In this document: positions 19,136 to 30,109 of the stretch, piece after piece
How positions within the stretch are numbered: position 1 is the stretch's first letter
Layout of the letters: the number at the start of each line of letters is the position of its first letter
Origin: Apilactobacillus ozensis DSM 23829 = JCM 17196
GTDB taxonomy: Bacteria; Bacillota; Bacilli; Lactobacillales; Lactobacillaceae
DNA length: 64,000 nucleotides
Reading direction: 5' to 3'
Assembly (NCBI RefSeq): GCF_001435995.1
Contig: NZ_AYYQ01000031.1
Coordinates: 1-64,000 of the forward strand
Notes under the pieces: model-generated
Database searches by the model: none
What the model was told of the DNA's origin: nothing
Seen by the model: only the letters and a program-made list of their open reading frames with translations
Translations under genes and position numbers: made by a program

Positions 19136-20080
19136 TTGAAAAAATCTAATATTGGTATGAGTCATGCCAAAATAATCTTGATGGGTGAACATAGTGTCGT
19201 GTATAATAAACCGGCTATCGCCCTACCTGTTACATCGGTTGCTCTAAGAGTAGAAATTGAACCGAATATTGAAAACAGCATATTGATTGATAGTGATTAT
19301 TACCGCGGTAAATTAAATAATGTACCAGTTAATATGTTAGGTGTAAAAAAACTAATACATCAAACTTTAAAAAAAATCGATAAAGAAAACGAACATTTTA
19401 AGATGTTCGTTAAAAGCGATATCCCATCTGAAAGAGGCATGGGCTCTTCAGCTGCTACTGCTATTGGTATTATAAAAGCCATCTGTAATTATTTTAATCA
19501 ACCTATTAATCGTGAGGAACTCCTAAAGCTAAGCGATGTTGAAGAAAAAATAACCCATGGTAATCCATCCGGCTTAGATGCTGCTACTGTGAGTTCTAAT
19601 TATCCAATTTGGTTCATTCATGGTAAAAAAAATGAACAGATTCCATTTAATATAAATGGATATTTAATTATTGCTGACAGTGGAATCCGCGGCAGAACTG
19701 ATATTGCAGTTAACTATGTCAGAGAACTAGTCAATAATAAAAATAAAGTGGCCATTGATTCAATTAATAATCTAGGCAAAGCCACCATTGAAGCTAAGGA
19801 ATGCTTAGCAAAAGGTAATATTAAAAAATTAGGGAACTTAATGAATTTTGCACATACACAACTACAAAATATTCAAGTTAGTCACCCACTAGTAGATAAA
19901 ATGGTGTCAACAGCTAAATTCAGTGGTGCGCTAGGTGCTAAATTAACTGGCAGTGGACTTGGTGGTTGTGTAATTTCAATCGCTGACAGTTTAGATACGA
20001 CTAATAAAATAATAAATAATTTAAAAAAACAAGGTATATCAGATATATGGACTCAACAACTAGGTTCAATAAATAAGTAA
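19136..20080 (+). CDS. mvk: Mevalonate kinase
   Basis: 314 aa, GHMP kinase family: GEHSVVY near 18-24, the ATP loop ERGMGSSAATA near 97-107 and a C-terminal GAKLTGSGLGGC. It phosphorylates mevalonate. The start is TTG, with AGGAAG 13 bases upstream; no ATG lies in frame before residue 8 and that one lacks a ribosome binding site. A TATAAT at 19088-19093 is the probable -10 with a weak -35. It is the first gene of the mevalonate operon. Confidence 0.95.
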   Translation: MKKSNIGMSHAKIILMGEHSVVYNKPAIALPVTSVALRVEIEPNIENSILIDSDYYRGKLNNVPVNMLGVKKLIHQTLKKIDKENEHFKMFVKSDIPSERGMGSSAATAIGIIKAICNYFNQPINREELLKLSDVEEKITHGNPSGLDAATVSSNYPIWFIHGKKNEQIPFNINGYLIIADSGIRGRTDIAVNYVRELVNNKNKVAIDSINNLGKATIEAKECLAKGNIKKLGNLMNFAHTQLQNIQVSHPLVDKMVSTAKFSGALGAKLTGSGLGGCVISIADSLDTTNKIINNLKKQGISDIWTQQLGSINK

Positions 20081-20095
20081 AGGATTGAATTTTTT

Positions 20096-21076
20096 ATGCA
20101 TTTATCGAATGGTTTCATTACAGCAAGAGCACATACGAACATAGCTTTAATAAAATATTGGGGTAAAAAAAATGACGATTTAATCATCCCTAACAACAAC
20201 AGTTTATCACTTACTTTAGATGAATTTTATACTGACACTAGCGTTAAGTTTAGTAACGAATTATCTAAAGATTCCATTTTTTTAGATGACGTAGACATTT
20301 CAAATTCTACGAAAATTGTAAACTTTTTAGATATAATTAGGGAAAAAGCTAGTATTAGTGAATATGCCTACGTTAAAAGTTACAACAACGTACCTACATC
20401 AGCTGGTTTAGCTTCATCTGCTTCTGGTTTTGCCGCCCTAGCTGCCGCAGCCAGTAAAGCAGCTGGATTACAACTAACTTCAAAGGAACTTTCGAAGTTA
20501 GCTCGTAGAGGTTCGGGTTCTGCAACTAGATCAATTTTTGGTGGTTTTGCTGAATGGATTAAAGGTAATACTGATAACGACTCATATGGTGTTGAAATTG
20601 AAAATCCAGTTACAATGGACATAAACATGATTGCAGTAGTTTTAAATGATCAACCTAAAAAAATTAGTAGTCGTGTTGGTATGAAACGTTCCGTAGAAAC
20701 ATCCCCCTACTACAATGCATGGGTGAAACAATGTGAAGTTGATTTAATTAAAGCAAAAACAGCAATTAAAGAAAATGATTTTAATACTCTAGGTAAAATA
20801 TCTGAAAGTAACGCAATGCGCATGCACGCCTTAACAATGAGTGCTGAACCCGCATTTATGTATTTCAATAACGATAGCATTCAAGTCATTAATTCTGTAA
20901 AAACACTAAGAGAAAACGGTGTTGAATGTTATTTCACTATGGATGCTGGTCCTAATGTAAAAATAATTTGTAAATCTAAAGACATTAAAAAAATTAAAGC
21001 AGCACTAACCAAAACGTTTAACGACGAACAAATTGTCGTTTCAAAACCTGGATGCGGTGTTCAATTTATTAATTAA
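20096..21076 (+). CDS. mvaD: Diphosphomevalonate decarboxylase
   Basis: 326 aa. ALIKYWGKK near 17-25, the GHMP loop TSAGLASSASGFAALA near 101-116, RRGSGSATRSIFGGFAEW near 139-156 and a catalytic Asp in TMDAGPN near 282 are all as in active MvaD. It converts diphosphomevalonate to IPP with ATP. It is 15 bases after mvk; a TTG and ATG in the gap leave ATG 20096 as the natural start. Confidence 0.96.
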   Translation: MHLSNGFITARAHTNIALIKYWGKKNDDLIIPNNNSLSLTLDEFYTDTSVKFSNELSKDSIFLDDVDISNSTKIVNFLDIIREKASISEYAYVKSYNNVPTSAGLASSASGFAALAAAASKAAGLQLTSKELSKLARRGSGSATRSIFGGFAEWIKGNTDNDSYGVEIENPVTMDINMIAVVLNDQPKKISSRVGMKRSVETSPYYNAWVKQCEVDLIKAKTAIKENDFNTLGKISESNAMRMHALTMSAEPAFMYFNNDSIQVINSVKTLRENGVECYFTMDAGPNVKIICKSKDIKKIKAALTKTFNDEQIVVSKPGCGVQFIN

Positions 21077-21101
21077 TTTTATCTTGAAGGGAAATGATTC
21101 T

Positions 21102-22178
21102 TTGATTTCGGTGAAAGCACCAGGTAAATTATATATTGCCGGAGAATATGCAGTAGTTGAAAAAGGTACTCCATCAATAATAGTCGCCTTAAATCAATTT
21201 ATAACGGTAAACATTGAAAAAAGTAATGACTACGGAAGTATTGTATCTAAACAATACAGTGAAAATTCAATCTATTGGAAAAGAATTGACAATAAAATAA
21301 TTTTTGATAATCGTGATAATCCTTTTCATTATATATTGGCTGCTATTAACATTGTTGAAACCTATGCTCAGTCTATATCTAAAAAACTAGTGACTTACCA
21401 TTTAAAAGTTGATAGTGAACTAGATAACTCCGATGGTAAAAAATATGGTTTAGGTTCTTCGGCAGCTGTCACAGTCGCTACAGTTAAGGCTTTATGTCAA
21501 CTATATGATATTAACGTCTCTAAAGATGAGTTATTCAAACTGTCGGCTATTGCACATTTAGATGTACAAGGAAATGGATCACTGGGTGACATCGCTGCTA
21601 GTGTTTATGGTGGCTGGATTGCATATGAAGCTTTTGATAGAGAATGGCTTAAACAGATGCGTTCTCAAATGTCGATCAAAGATTTGATAAATCATAAATG
21701 GCCATTTTTAAGAATTGAGCCACTTACGCCACCTAAAAATTTAAAATTACTTATTGGTTGGACTGGTTCACCAGCTTCAACTTCACAATTGGTCGATAAA
21801 GTTTCTTCTGAAAAATCAAATAAAGAAGCTGAATATCAATCATTTATACAAGATAGCAAGGCTTGTATAAAAAGAATGATTAGTGGCTTTTACAATGAAA
21901 GTTTAGAAACTATCCAAAAGGAAATTATTGTAAATCGAAAACTACTTCATAAGCTATGCAACATTACCAATGTAATAATTGAAACCCCATCGTTAAAAAA
22001 ACTATGTGATATTGCTATAAAAAATGGTGGAGCTGCTAAATCATCAGGTGCTGGTGGTGGTGATTGTGGAATCGCTATTGTAAACAGTGACAACAATGAT
22101 ATTCAAAAGATCTTAAATGAGTGGGAAAATAATCAAATTAAGCAATTAAACCTCGACATTCATAAGAATCAATTTTAG
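21102..22178 (+). CDS. mvaK2: Phosphomevalonate kinase
   Basis: 358 aa from a TTG at 21102 with GAAGGG 10 bases upstream. The frame is open back into mvaD, but the GHMP N-terminus ISVKAPGKLYIAGEYAVVE begins just here. GLGSSAAVTVA near 122-132 and AKSSGAGGGDCGIA near 321-334 are the ATP- and substrate-binding loops. It makes diphosphomevalonate for MvaD. It is the second gene in this operon with a TTG start. Confidence 0.95.
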   Translation: MISVKAPGKLYIAGEYAVVEKGTPSIIVALNQFITVNIEKSNDYGSIVSKQYSENSIYWKRIDNKIIFDNRDNPFHYILAAINIVETYAQSISKKLVTYHLKVDSELDNSDGKKYGLGSSAAVTVATVKALCQLYDINVSKDELFKLSAIAHLDVQGNGSLGDIAASVYGGWIAYEAFDREWLKQMRSQMSIKDLINHKWPFLRIEPLTPPKNLKLLIGWTGSPASTSQLVDKVSSEKSNKEAEYQSFIQDSKACIKRMISGFYNESLETIQKEIIVNRKLLHKLCNITNVIIETPSLKKLCDIAIKNGGAAKSSGAGGGDCGIAIVNSDNNDIQKILNEWENNQIKQLNLDIHKNQF

Positions 22179-22199
22179 TTAAATTACAAAGGAGCTATT

Positions 22200-23237
22200 A
22201 TGAATAGTCAACATGCACAAAGAAAAAATGAACACATCTCTTTAGCTGAAAAATTTCATAAAGAAAATAGTATGGCTGACTTTGATAAAATACGTTTTAT
22301 ACATCAAAGCTTACCTGAAATTAGTGTAAAAGATGTCAGTATGCAAACTAAATTAGGCAATATTTCTTTGCCATGTCCATTTTATATTGAAGCTATGACT
22401 GGCGGTAGCAAACTAGCTGGAGAATTAAATGAAAAGTTAGCTAGAATTGCTAATAAATGTAATTTAGCAATTGCTAGTGGGTCAGAAAGTATTGCTATTA
22501 AAGATGCTTCAACCGTTCAATCTTTCGCTAATCTTAGAAAGTTTAACCCTAATGGTATTATCATTGCCAATATGGGAGCTTCACATTCAGTGAATAACGC
22601 TAAAAAGGCTATTGAAATAATTAATGCTGATGCTATTGAAATTCATGTCAATACTGTTCAAGAAATTGTAATGCCTGAAGGAAACCGTAATTTTAAATGG
22701 TTAGACAATATTAAAAATATCGTTGAAGCAGTAAACATACCGGTAATTGTAAAAGAAGTTGGTTTTGGAATGGATAAATCCACTATCCAACAACTAAAAA
22801 ATATCGGTGTTGAGTACATTAATATCAGTGGTCGCGGTGGAACTAATTTTGTTCAAATTGAAAACTTTCGTCGAGAACATAAAGAATTAAACTATTTAGA
22901 TTCATGGGGACAAAGTACCGTAGAGTCATTATTAGAAGCTTACCAATATCGAAATGATTTAAATATAATCGCTTCTGGAGGCATCAAAAACGCTTTAGAT
23001 ATCGTTAAATGTATTGCATTGGGAGCTAAGGCAGTCGGGGTTGCCGGACCGATTCTTCATTCTGTACTAAAAAATGGTGAAACAGATACCATTGAAATGA
23101 TTCAAGAATGGCAACAAGGAATTGTGAAAATTATGACTATCTTAGGTTGTACTTCTTTGTCAGACTTACGAAATAAAAAACTGATACTAAGCACAGACAT
23201 GCTAAACTATATTCATCAACGAAATATTGAATACTAA
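22200..23237 (+). CDS. fni: Type 2 isopentenyl-diphosphate delta-isomerase
   Basis: 345 aa FMN-dependent TIM-barrel enzyme: RKNEHI at 8-13, IEAMTGGS near 65-72, the HVNTVQEIVMPEGNR region near 149-163, SGRGGTNF near 211-218 and ASGGIKNALD near 263-272. It interconverts IPP and DMAPP, completing the operon. AAGGAGCT lies just upstream of the ATG. Confidence 0.96.
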   Translation: MNSQHAQRKNEHISLAEKFHKENSMADFDKIRFIHQSLPEISVKDVSMQTKLGNISLPCPFYIEAMTGGSKLAGELNEKLARIANKCNLAIASGSESIAIKDASTVQSFANLRKFNPNGIIIANMGASHSVNNAKKAIEIINADAIEIHVNTVQEIVMPEGNRNFKWLDNIKNIVEAVNIPVIVKEVGFGMDKSTIQQLKNIGVEYINISGRGGTNFVQIENFRREHKELNYLDSWGQSTVESLLEAYQYRNDLNIIASGGIKNALDIVKCIALGAKAVGVAGPILHSVLKNGETDTIEMIQEWQQGIVKIMTILGCTSLSDLRNKKLILSTDMLNYIHQRNIEY

Positions 23238-23265
23238 AAAGAGAACTCAAACGAGTTCTCTTTTT
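23236..23265. terminator. Bidirectional terminator, fni / RsmF-like gene
   Basis: AAAAAGAGAACTC-AAAC-GAGTTCTCTTTTT, a perfect stem with A- and T-runs on both sides, lies between the two convergent genes and overlaps both stop regions. Confidence 0.9.
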
Positions 23266-24607
23266 ATAAATTAAAACGTAGTCCCTTAGGGAAAAAGTTT
23301 TTAATAGTTCCATTAACAATCTTACCAAAACCAACTGCCTGATTTTCGCAAATTAATTGATACCATCCCTTCTCTAGGTTGTTAGAGCATTGAATAGTAT
23401 CACCATGTACGTATTTTTTCCATTCTTCTAAACTAATCTCAACTTTATTTTTAATTTGACTAGAATGTAAAGCCAATGCTAATGCATAACTTGGTTCAAA
23501 ACGATTCTTTTTGAACGTACCCAAAAGTAACCCTGGACGCATTACCTTTAATCCTTTTAATTGTGGAATTCCATCTTCATATGAAAATAATTGATCGCCA
23601 AACGTAAGTAAATGCTTAGGATTAAAATCATTTAAGTTTTCATCTTTAAAACTATTCCATAATTTTCGCTGTTCTACAGATAAGTTATCAACCTGTTGTT
23701 TTATCTTTTTAGCCTTACCTTCGCCTTTACTAATCAGTTTTGCAATAAAATGGCCTTCTCCATCGAAATGATGTGGGAAAAGTCTTATAGTTCCAGATAA
23801 TGATTCATATTGCTTAGAAGTCCATTCTGGATGTCCTGAATCCATTCCTGAATATTTTTTAATGGGTACAACTTCTAAGTTATAATTATCCAACAACCAT
23901 TCAATAATTTGCTCATCTTCTTCTGGAGCAAAGGTACAAGTGGAATATATAATTTGACCACCTGGTTTTAATGTTTTCATAGCCATTTTAAGAATATCTT
24001 TTTGACGATTTGCACACTCTTCTACATATGCCTGTGACCAATAGTTAGTAGCATCCGGATTTTTTCTAAACATTCCTTCACCAGAGCAAGGTGCATCTAT
24101 AGCAATTTTATCAAAATACCTAGGAAAATACTTTGATATCATCTTAGGAGTTTCATTTAAGATTAACGCATTTTCAATACCAAAACGCTCTACGTTTTCA
24201 ACTAAAATTTTGGCTCTTTTTTTATCAATTTCGTTTGTAACTAAAACGCCCTCGTTTTTCATGTAACTGGCAATGTGTGTTGTTTTACCACCTGGTGCTG
24301 CACATAAATCTAATATTTTTTCACCTGGATGTGCATCTACCACTTCACCCACATACATAGCACTCGGCTCTTGGGAATAAATTACTCCGCTTTGATGATC
24401 TACAGACTTTCCGTTAACTGCACCAAAGTAACCGTAAGAGCAATATTTTATTGGATGATTCAAATCTTCTGCTTGCGGCAAATTTTCTTTTAAAGGGTTG
24501 ACTCTAAAACCTTGTTTAACTGGCTTATCAAATCCATCAAAAAAAGAATTTGCATCATTCCCTAAAAGTTTTTTATATTTTTCGATAAATTCACTAGGAA
24601 GTTTCAA
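23264..24607 (-). CDS. RsmF-like 16S rRNA cytosine-C5 methyltransferase (RsmB/NOP family)
   Basis: 447 aa. The SAM motif DLCAAPGGKTTH is near 100-111, the catalytic Cys pair in DAPCSGEGMF and YSTCTFAPEEDEQ. A C-terminal region of about 150 residues (PUA-like, ending IKNFFPKGLRFNL) is typical of the RsmF/YebU group. It methylates a cytosine in rRNA; the precise site is inferred only by family. AGGAGCTT lies before the ATG. Confidence 0.92.
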   Translation of the reverse strand: MKLPSEFIEKYKKLLGNDANSFFDGFDKPVKQGFRVNPLKENLPQAEDLNHPIKYCSYGYFGAVNGKSVDHQSGVIYSQEPSAMYVGEVVDAHPGEKILDLCAAPGGKTTHIASYMKNEGVLVTNEIDKKRAKILVENVERFGIENALILNETPKMISKYFPRYFDKIAIDAPCSGEGMFRKNPDATNYWSQAYVEECANRQKDILKMAMKTLKPGGQIIYSTCTFAPEEDEQIIEWLLDNYNLEVVPIKKYSGMDSGHPEWTSKQYESLSGTIRLFPHHFDGEGHFIAKLISKGEGKAKKIKQQVDNLSVEQRKLWNSFKDENLNDFNPKHLLTFGDQLFSYEDGIPQLKGLKVMRPGLLLGTFKKNRFEPSYALALALHSSQIKNKVEISLEEWKKYVHGDTIQCSNNLEKGWYQLICENQAVGFGKIVNGTIKNFFPKGLRFNL

Positions 24608-24638
24608 GAATGTAAGCTCCTTTTATATATTTAAATAT

Positions 24639-24667
24639 TTGACTAAAAATATGTTTTTAGTTAGTAT
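24639..24667 (+). promoter_or_regulatory. Promoter of the HAD phosphatase gene
   Basis: TTGACT, a 17-base spacer, TAGTAT. A transcript would start near 24674. Only AAGGGGGAT (24691-24699) follows before the coding sequence, with no ATG, GTG or TTG in frame. This bears on the start codon of the next gene. Confidence 0.6.
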
Positions 24668-24705
24668 TATTAACATTATACTGCGATTATAAGGGGGATA
24701 AAAAC

Positions 24706-25518
24706 ATCGAAAGCCGAAAATTAATTGCCATTGATTTAGATGGTACAACTTTAAATAGTGAATCCAAACTAACTAATCGAACAATTAAGGCCATCAATAA
24801 GCTAAATGATACTAAACATATTGTTACAATTGTAACTGGTCGTCCTACCAGATTGGTTACTGACATTTATAATCAACTAGACTTAGATACACCTATGATT
24901 AATTTTAATGGAAGCTTAGGCTTTAACCCTAACAAGAAATGGCAATACGAATATAAATATAACATTGATCGAGATATTGCTCTACATTTCGTTAATCATA
25001 GTGAAGAATTAGGAATTAATCTGATTACAGCGGAAGATAGAGATCTATTTTTAGCTAATCGACCAGCTGCCCATGAAGCTTTAGGTTTTTTCCCTACTAA
25101 GTTAGAGAACAAAAATATCTTAAATAACGATAGCTTAAAAACTAATCCAATTTGTCTAACATTAGAAGTAAAACCTGAAAAAGAACAATCTTTTATAAAT
25201 TATGTAAAAGATAAATTTAATAATAAACTACAAATTTCACCTTGGGGTGGTCCTAATAGTATTATAGAAATTGCAGCCGGTGGCGTTAATAAAGTTACTG
25301 GCATCAAGAAATTGGCAGACTTTTATAATATCGAACAAAAGGATGTAATTGCTTTTGGCGATGAATTTAATGACCAAGAAATGATTGAGTACGCTGGATT
25401 TGGTGTCGCAATGAAAAATGGTCAACCTAAAGTTAAAGCTATCGCCGACGACGTAACAGACTTAGATAATAATCACGATGGATTAGCCGACTATCTTGAA
25501 AATCATTTTAAAATTTAA
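24706..25518 (+). CDS. Cof-type HAD-IIB sugar-phosphate phosphatase with an apparent ATC start
   Basis: 270 aa. The nucleophile motif I DLDGT is at 10-14, motif II TGRP near 46-49 and the motif III/IV GDEFNDQEMI near 215-224, a complete Cof/YidA-type HAD phosphatase. The first ATG in frame (24853) would remove motif I. Between the upstream stop (24658) and motif I there is no ATG, GTG, TTG or CTG in frame. The best-placed codon is ATC at 24706, 8 bases after GGGGG. Residues from there (IESRKLIAIDLDG) fit the family N-terminus. Either AUC is used as a start or a base differs from the true genome. The substrate is unknown. Confidence 0.85.
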   Translation: MESRKLIAIDLDGTTLNSESKLTNRTIKAINKLNDTKHIVTIVTGRPTRLVTDIYNQLDLDTPMINFNGSLGFNPNKKWQYEYKYNIDRDIALHFVNHSEELGINLITAEDRDLFLANRPAAHEALGFFPTKLENKNILNNDSLKTNPICLTLEVKPEKEQSFINYVKDKFNNKLQISPWGGPNSIIEIAAGGVNKVTGIKKLADFYNIEQKDVIAFGDEFNDQEMIEYAGFGVAMKNGQPKVKAIADDVTDLDNNHDGLADYLENHFKI

Positions 25519-25526
25519 TAAATAAT

Positions 25527-25566
25527 AAAAAGCACTCAGTGAAAATAAATTATTCATGAGTGCTTT

Positions 25567-25567
<1 letters not shown>
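25527..25567. terminator. Bidirectional terminator, HAD gene / glpK
   Basis: AAAAAGCACTCA and TGAGTGCTTTTT form a 12-bp stem with an AT-rich loop of 17 bases between the convergent HAD and glpK genes. Confidence 0.85.
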
Positions 25568-27072
<1,505 letters not shown>

Positions 27073-27089
27073 TCAGTTCTTCTCTATTT

Positions 27090-27278
27090 CTAATTTTCTT
27101 CACTCTTTAGTTTACCGCCAACACTATATCTATCTTTACGCATTTCATTTAAAATAACGTGAATATGCTCTTCTGGTGCTCCGGTATCTTTAGACACGAC
27201 AGTTGTTATGTCTTTTACTAAATTTTTTAATTGTTCTTCACTACGTCCTTCAATTAAATTAACATTTATAATTGGCAT
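27090..27278 (-). CDS. 4-oxalocrotonate tautomerase family protein
   Basis: 62 aa. After Met removal, Pro1 ([13 protein letters not shown]) is the catalytic base; basic residues (Arg11, Arg near 39) fit the small tautomerase fold, which assembles as a hexamer. The physiological substrate in lactobacilli is unknown. AAGGAG is 7 bases before the ATG, and it lies directly behind a strong promoter. It shares a transcript with glpK. Confidence 0.92.
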   Translation of the reverse strand: MPIINVNLIEGRSEEQLKNLVKDITTVVSKDTGAPEEHIHVILNEMRKDRYSVGGKLKSEEN

Positions 27279-27312
27279 AATTTAAACTCCTTAATAATAA
27301 ATTAATAGTTTG

Positions 27313-27341
27313 ATTATACTTGAAAACTATCAGCACTTCAA
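27313..27341 (-). promoter_or_regulatory. Promoter of tautomerase-glpK
   Basis: Minus strand: TTGAAG, a 17-base spacer, perfect TATAAT, about 35 bases before the tautomerase ATG. No clear catabolite-response element is visible next to it. Confidence 0.85.
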
Positions 27342-27406
27342 TTTAAAAACCAAAACACATGTTATATTATATATAATAAATAAGTATAAAGAAATGAAGT
27401 GATTTT

Positions 27407-28822
27407 TTGAATAAATATTCTGCATGTACAAGTATTATAATCGGTAAAAAAGCATCGAAAGATGGTTCAATTATGATTGGAAGAAATGAAGACTGCAAGG
27501 CATCCTGGCCCAAGCACTTTGTTATTCATCATAAAAAAAGTTTTGAAAAAGAAAATATTTTCAAGTCTAATGACAATAATTTCAAAATTAAATTACCGCT
27601 AACCAGATATAAATACTCAGCAACCCCTGAATGGACTACCAAATATGGCGTGTTCGAAGAAAATGGCTTTAACGAATTTGGTGTCGCTATGAGTGCTACT
27701 GAAAGTGCCTATGCTAATCAACAAGTGTTAGGGTATGATCCATTAGTAGAAGACGGAATTGGTGAAGAGGCAATGGTTACCGTTGTATTACCTTATGTCA
27801 AAAATGCTCGCGAAGGTGTTCAAAGATTAGGTGACATTGTTACTAAATACGGTACTTGCGAGTCTAATGGTATCTTATTCGCTGATAAAAATGAAGCATG
27901 GTACATGGAAACTGGTTCAGGTCACCATTGGGTTGCTCAAAGAATTCCCGAAGACTCATATGCTGTTATTGCTAATCAATTATCTATTGAGGAAATTGAT
28001 TTTAATGATAAAGAAAACTATATGTACTCTGAAGATATATATGATTTTGTGAAAAATAATCATTTAATTGTATCTAAAGATGGTAAATTAAACTTTAGAG
28101 ATACATTTGGTATTCGAGATGTTTCTGACACTAAATATAATAATCCACGAGTATGGTACGGACAAAAAATGTTTAACCCCGAAATAAAGCAACATCCAAC
28201 TGACCATAATCTTCCATTTATCAGAAAAGCCTCTAAACTACTTTCTATAGATGATGCCAAAAGCTTTCTGTCTTCACACTTTCAAGAAACTGAATATGAC
28301 CCTGTGGGCGATGGAGATAAAAATACCAAAAAAATGTTTAGACCTGTTAGTTTAGCAAAAACCCAAGAAGCACATATACTACAAATCAATCCCAATTTAC
28401 CAATGGAAATCGGTTGCTTACAATGGATTGCTATGGGTGTAGCATCTCAAAGTGTATTTGTACCCTTCTATCAAGGTATTAATGACACTCCTGAAGCATA
28501 TAAAAATGGTGAAATTAATTATAGTCCTGACTCAGCATATTGGATTTTTAAATTAGCTGGGGTTTTAGTAGATGCTCACTATAAATACTTTGTATCTGAT
28601 TTAGAAGCTCTACAAACAAAACTTAATATATCAATTAAAAACAATATGCTTGATATTGAAAATAAATATTTAGGCAAAAAGCTCGATAATGATTGGCTCA
28701 CTGAACAAAATAAAATTTTAGCTAACAAGATTTTAAACGAATACAAAGAATTTTCATATAAATTAATATCTAAATCTACTGATTTTTCACCTTTAAACTA
28801 TAAACAAAATTTAGACTTATAA
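27407..28822 (+). CDS. C69-family dipeptidase (PepD-like)
   Basis: 471 aa. The N-terminal nucleophile candidate is Cys6 in SACTSIIIGKKASKDGS, followed by GRNEDC (family GRNED). Mid-protein ESNGILFADKNEAWYMETG and HHWVA match PepD. These are broad-specificity N-terminal-nucleophile dipeptidases acting in the cytoplasm. The start is TTG at 27407; the only nearby ATG is out of frame. TATAAT at 27372-27377 is a likely -10. The ribosome binding site (GAAGTGA) is weak. Confidence 0.92.
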   Translation: MNKYSACTSIIIGKKASKDGSIMIGRNEDCKASWPKHFVIHHKKSFEKENIFKSNDNNFKIKLPLTRYKYSATPEWTTKYGVFEENGFNEFGVAMSATESAYANQQVLGYDPLVEDGIGEEAMVTVVLPYVKNAREGVQRLGDIVTKYGTCESNGILFADKNEAWYMETGSGHHWVAQRIPEDSYAVIANQLSIEEIDFNDKENYMYSEDIYDFVKNNHLIVSKDGKLNFRDTFGIRDVSDTKYNNPRVWYGQKMFNPEIKQHPTDHNLPFIRKASKLLSIDDAKSFLSSHFQETEYDPVGDGDKNTKKMFRPVSLAKTQEAHILQINPNLPMEIGCLQWIAMGVASQSVFVPFYQGINDTPEAYKNGEINYSPDSAYWIFKLAGVLVDAHYKYFVSDLEALQTKLNISIKNNMLDIENKYLGKKLDNDWLTEQNKILANKILNEYKEFSYKLISKSTDFSPLNYKQNLDL

Positions 28823-28833
28823 TATTTCAAAAT

Positions 28834-28869
28834 AAAAAAGGAACCAACATAAAATGTTGGTTCCTTTTT
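28834..28869. terminator. Bidirectional terminator, pepD / rplS
   Basis: AAAAAAGGAACCAACAT-AAA-ATGTTGGTTCCTTTTT, a long perfect stem between convergent pepD and rplS. Confidence 0.9.
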
Positions 28870-28876
28870 CGTTTTA

Positions 28877-29233
28877 TTAACGACGACGTGATTCTTTGAT
28901 ACGTGCAGCCTTACCACTACGGTCACGTAAGTAGTAAAGTTTAGAACGACGAACACTACCACGACGAATTACAGTAATGCTTGCAATTCTTGGTGAATGT
29001 AATGGGAAAATACGTTCCACACCAACACCAGAACTAATCTTACGTACAGTATAAGTAGCTTGAATACCTGTACCATGACGTTTGATTACAACACCTTCAA
29101 AGTTTTGAAGACGTTCATTTTTACCTTCAACAACCTTAACAGCAACACGAACAGTGTCACCAGCTCTAAATTCAGGAACATCATTTTTTAATTGTTCCTC
29201 GTTAATCTTTGCGATTAAATTATTTTGACGCAT
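28877..29233 (-). CDS. rplS: 50S ribosomal protein L19
   Basis: 118 aa, full length. [25 protein letters not shown] and FPLHSPRI are standard L19 blocks, with a basic C-terminus (RIKESRRR). It sits at the 30S/50S interface. It is the last gene of the rpsP-rimM-trmD-rplS series but has its own promoter and a 117-base leader. Confidence 0.98.
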   Translation of the reverse strand: MRQNNLIAKINEEQLKNDVPEFRAGDTVRVAVKVVEGKNERLQNFEGVVIKRHGTGIQATYTVRKISSGVGVERIFPLHSPRIASITVIRRGSVRRSKLYYLRDRSGKAARIKESRRR

Positions 29234-29319
29234 AACGAAATCTTCCTTTCAACTAGCACTCATGTCGATGAATATAACAGCGGAATACCGTTTTTTTTAG
29301 CTTAAATAAGCCATTAATA

Positions 29320-29348
29320 ATATTATCACAGAGAAATTAAGTTGTAAA
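29320..29348 (-). promoter_or_regulatory. rplS promoter
   Basis: Minus strand: TTTACA, a 17-base spacer, TAATAT, right after the trmD stop. The leader that follows contains GGCTTA/TAAGCT, an A-run and a short CGG/CCG stem; no known L19 leader motif could be assigned with confidence. Confidence 0.65.
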
Positions 29349-29350
29349 GT

Positions 29351-30109
29351 TTATTTATTATTCTCTTCTTCAATCCTGACATCTGCTAATAAATGTTTCT
29401 GAGTAGAAGTTAATCGATCATGATTAATTAAATCTGGTCTTCTAATATATGTTTTACGAAGAGCTTCTTTTTGTCTCCACAAATCAATTTTTTGATGATT
29501 ACCACTAATTAAAACATCTGGAACTTTACGGCCTCTAAAATCGGCCGGTCTAGTATATTGTGGATATTCAAGTAGTCCACTAGAATAAGAATCTCCAGGA
29601 GCTGATTCTTTATTACCTAAAACGCCTGAAAGTAATCTAACGGTAGAATCAATCATCACCATCGCCGGAAGCTCACCACCAGTTAATACAAAATCACCTA
29701 GTGAATATTCATCCGTAACCAATTCTTTAATTCTTTCGTCATACCCTTCATAATGCCCACAGATAAATGTTAAATGGTCTTCTTTAGATAGTTTTTCTGC
29801 TTCTGATTGATTAAAAGTTTTACCAGCAGGATCTAGTAGAATAACTTTACCACGACCAATTCCCTGCTCAGCAGCTTTTTGCTCTACATGACTTAAAGCA
29901 TCAAAAATTGGTTGTGGTTGTAAAAGCATTCCAGCTCCACCACCAAATGGATAATCATCAACGTTATTATGTTTATTAGTAGAAAAATCTCTAAAGTTGG
30001 TAATATTAATGTCTAGTAATCCTTTATCTACTGCTTTACCAACAATCGAATCGCCTAAAGGGCCTTTAAACATATCGGGAAATAGACTTAAAACATCAAT
30101 TTTCATCAT
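29351..30109 (-). CDS. trmD: tRNA (guanine-N1)-methyltransferase TrmD
   Basis: 252 aa. The knotted SPOUT signatures are present: FPFGGGAGM (near 53), [11 protein letters not shown] (near 116) and [17 protein letters not shown] (near 130-146). It makes m1G37 in tRNAs. The start ATGATG overlaps the rimM 3' end by 14 bases, and its GGAGGG site lies inside rimM, so translation is coupled. Confidence 0.97.
   Translation of the reverse strand: MMKIDVLSLFPDMFKGPLGDSIVGKAVDKGLLDINITNFRDFSTNKHNNVDDYPFGGGAGMLLQPQPIFDALSHVEQKAAEQGIGRGKVILLDPAGKTFNQSEAEKLSKEDHLTFICGHYEGYDERIKELVTDEYSLGDFVLTGGELPAMVMIDSTVRLLSGVLGNKESAPGDSYSSGLLEYPQYTRPADFRGRKVPDVLISGNHQKIDLWRQKEALRKTYIRRPDLINHDRLTSTQKHLLADVRIEEENNK

Noticed and set aside
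29281-29300. CGG-AATA-CCG followed by eight Ts on the plus strand as a terminator
   Set aside because: The stem is only 3 bp and no rightward gene leads into it; it lies in the rplS leader read on the other strand.
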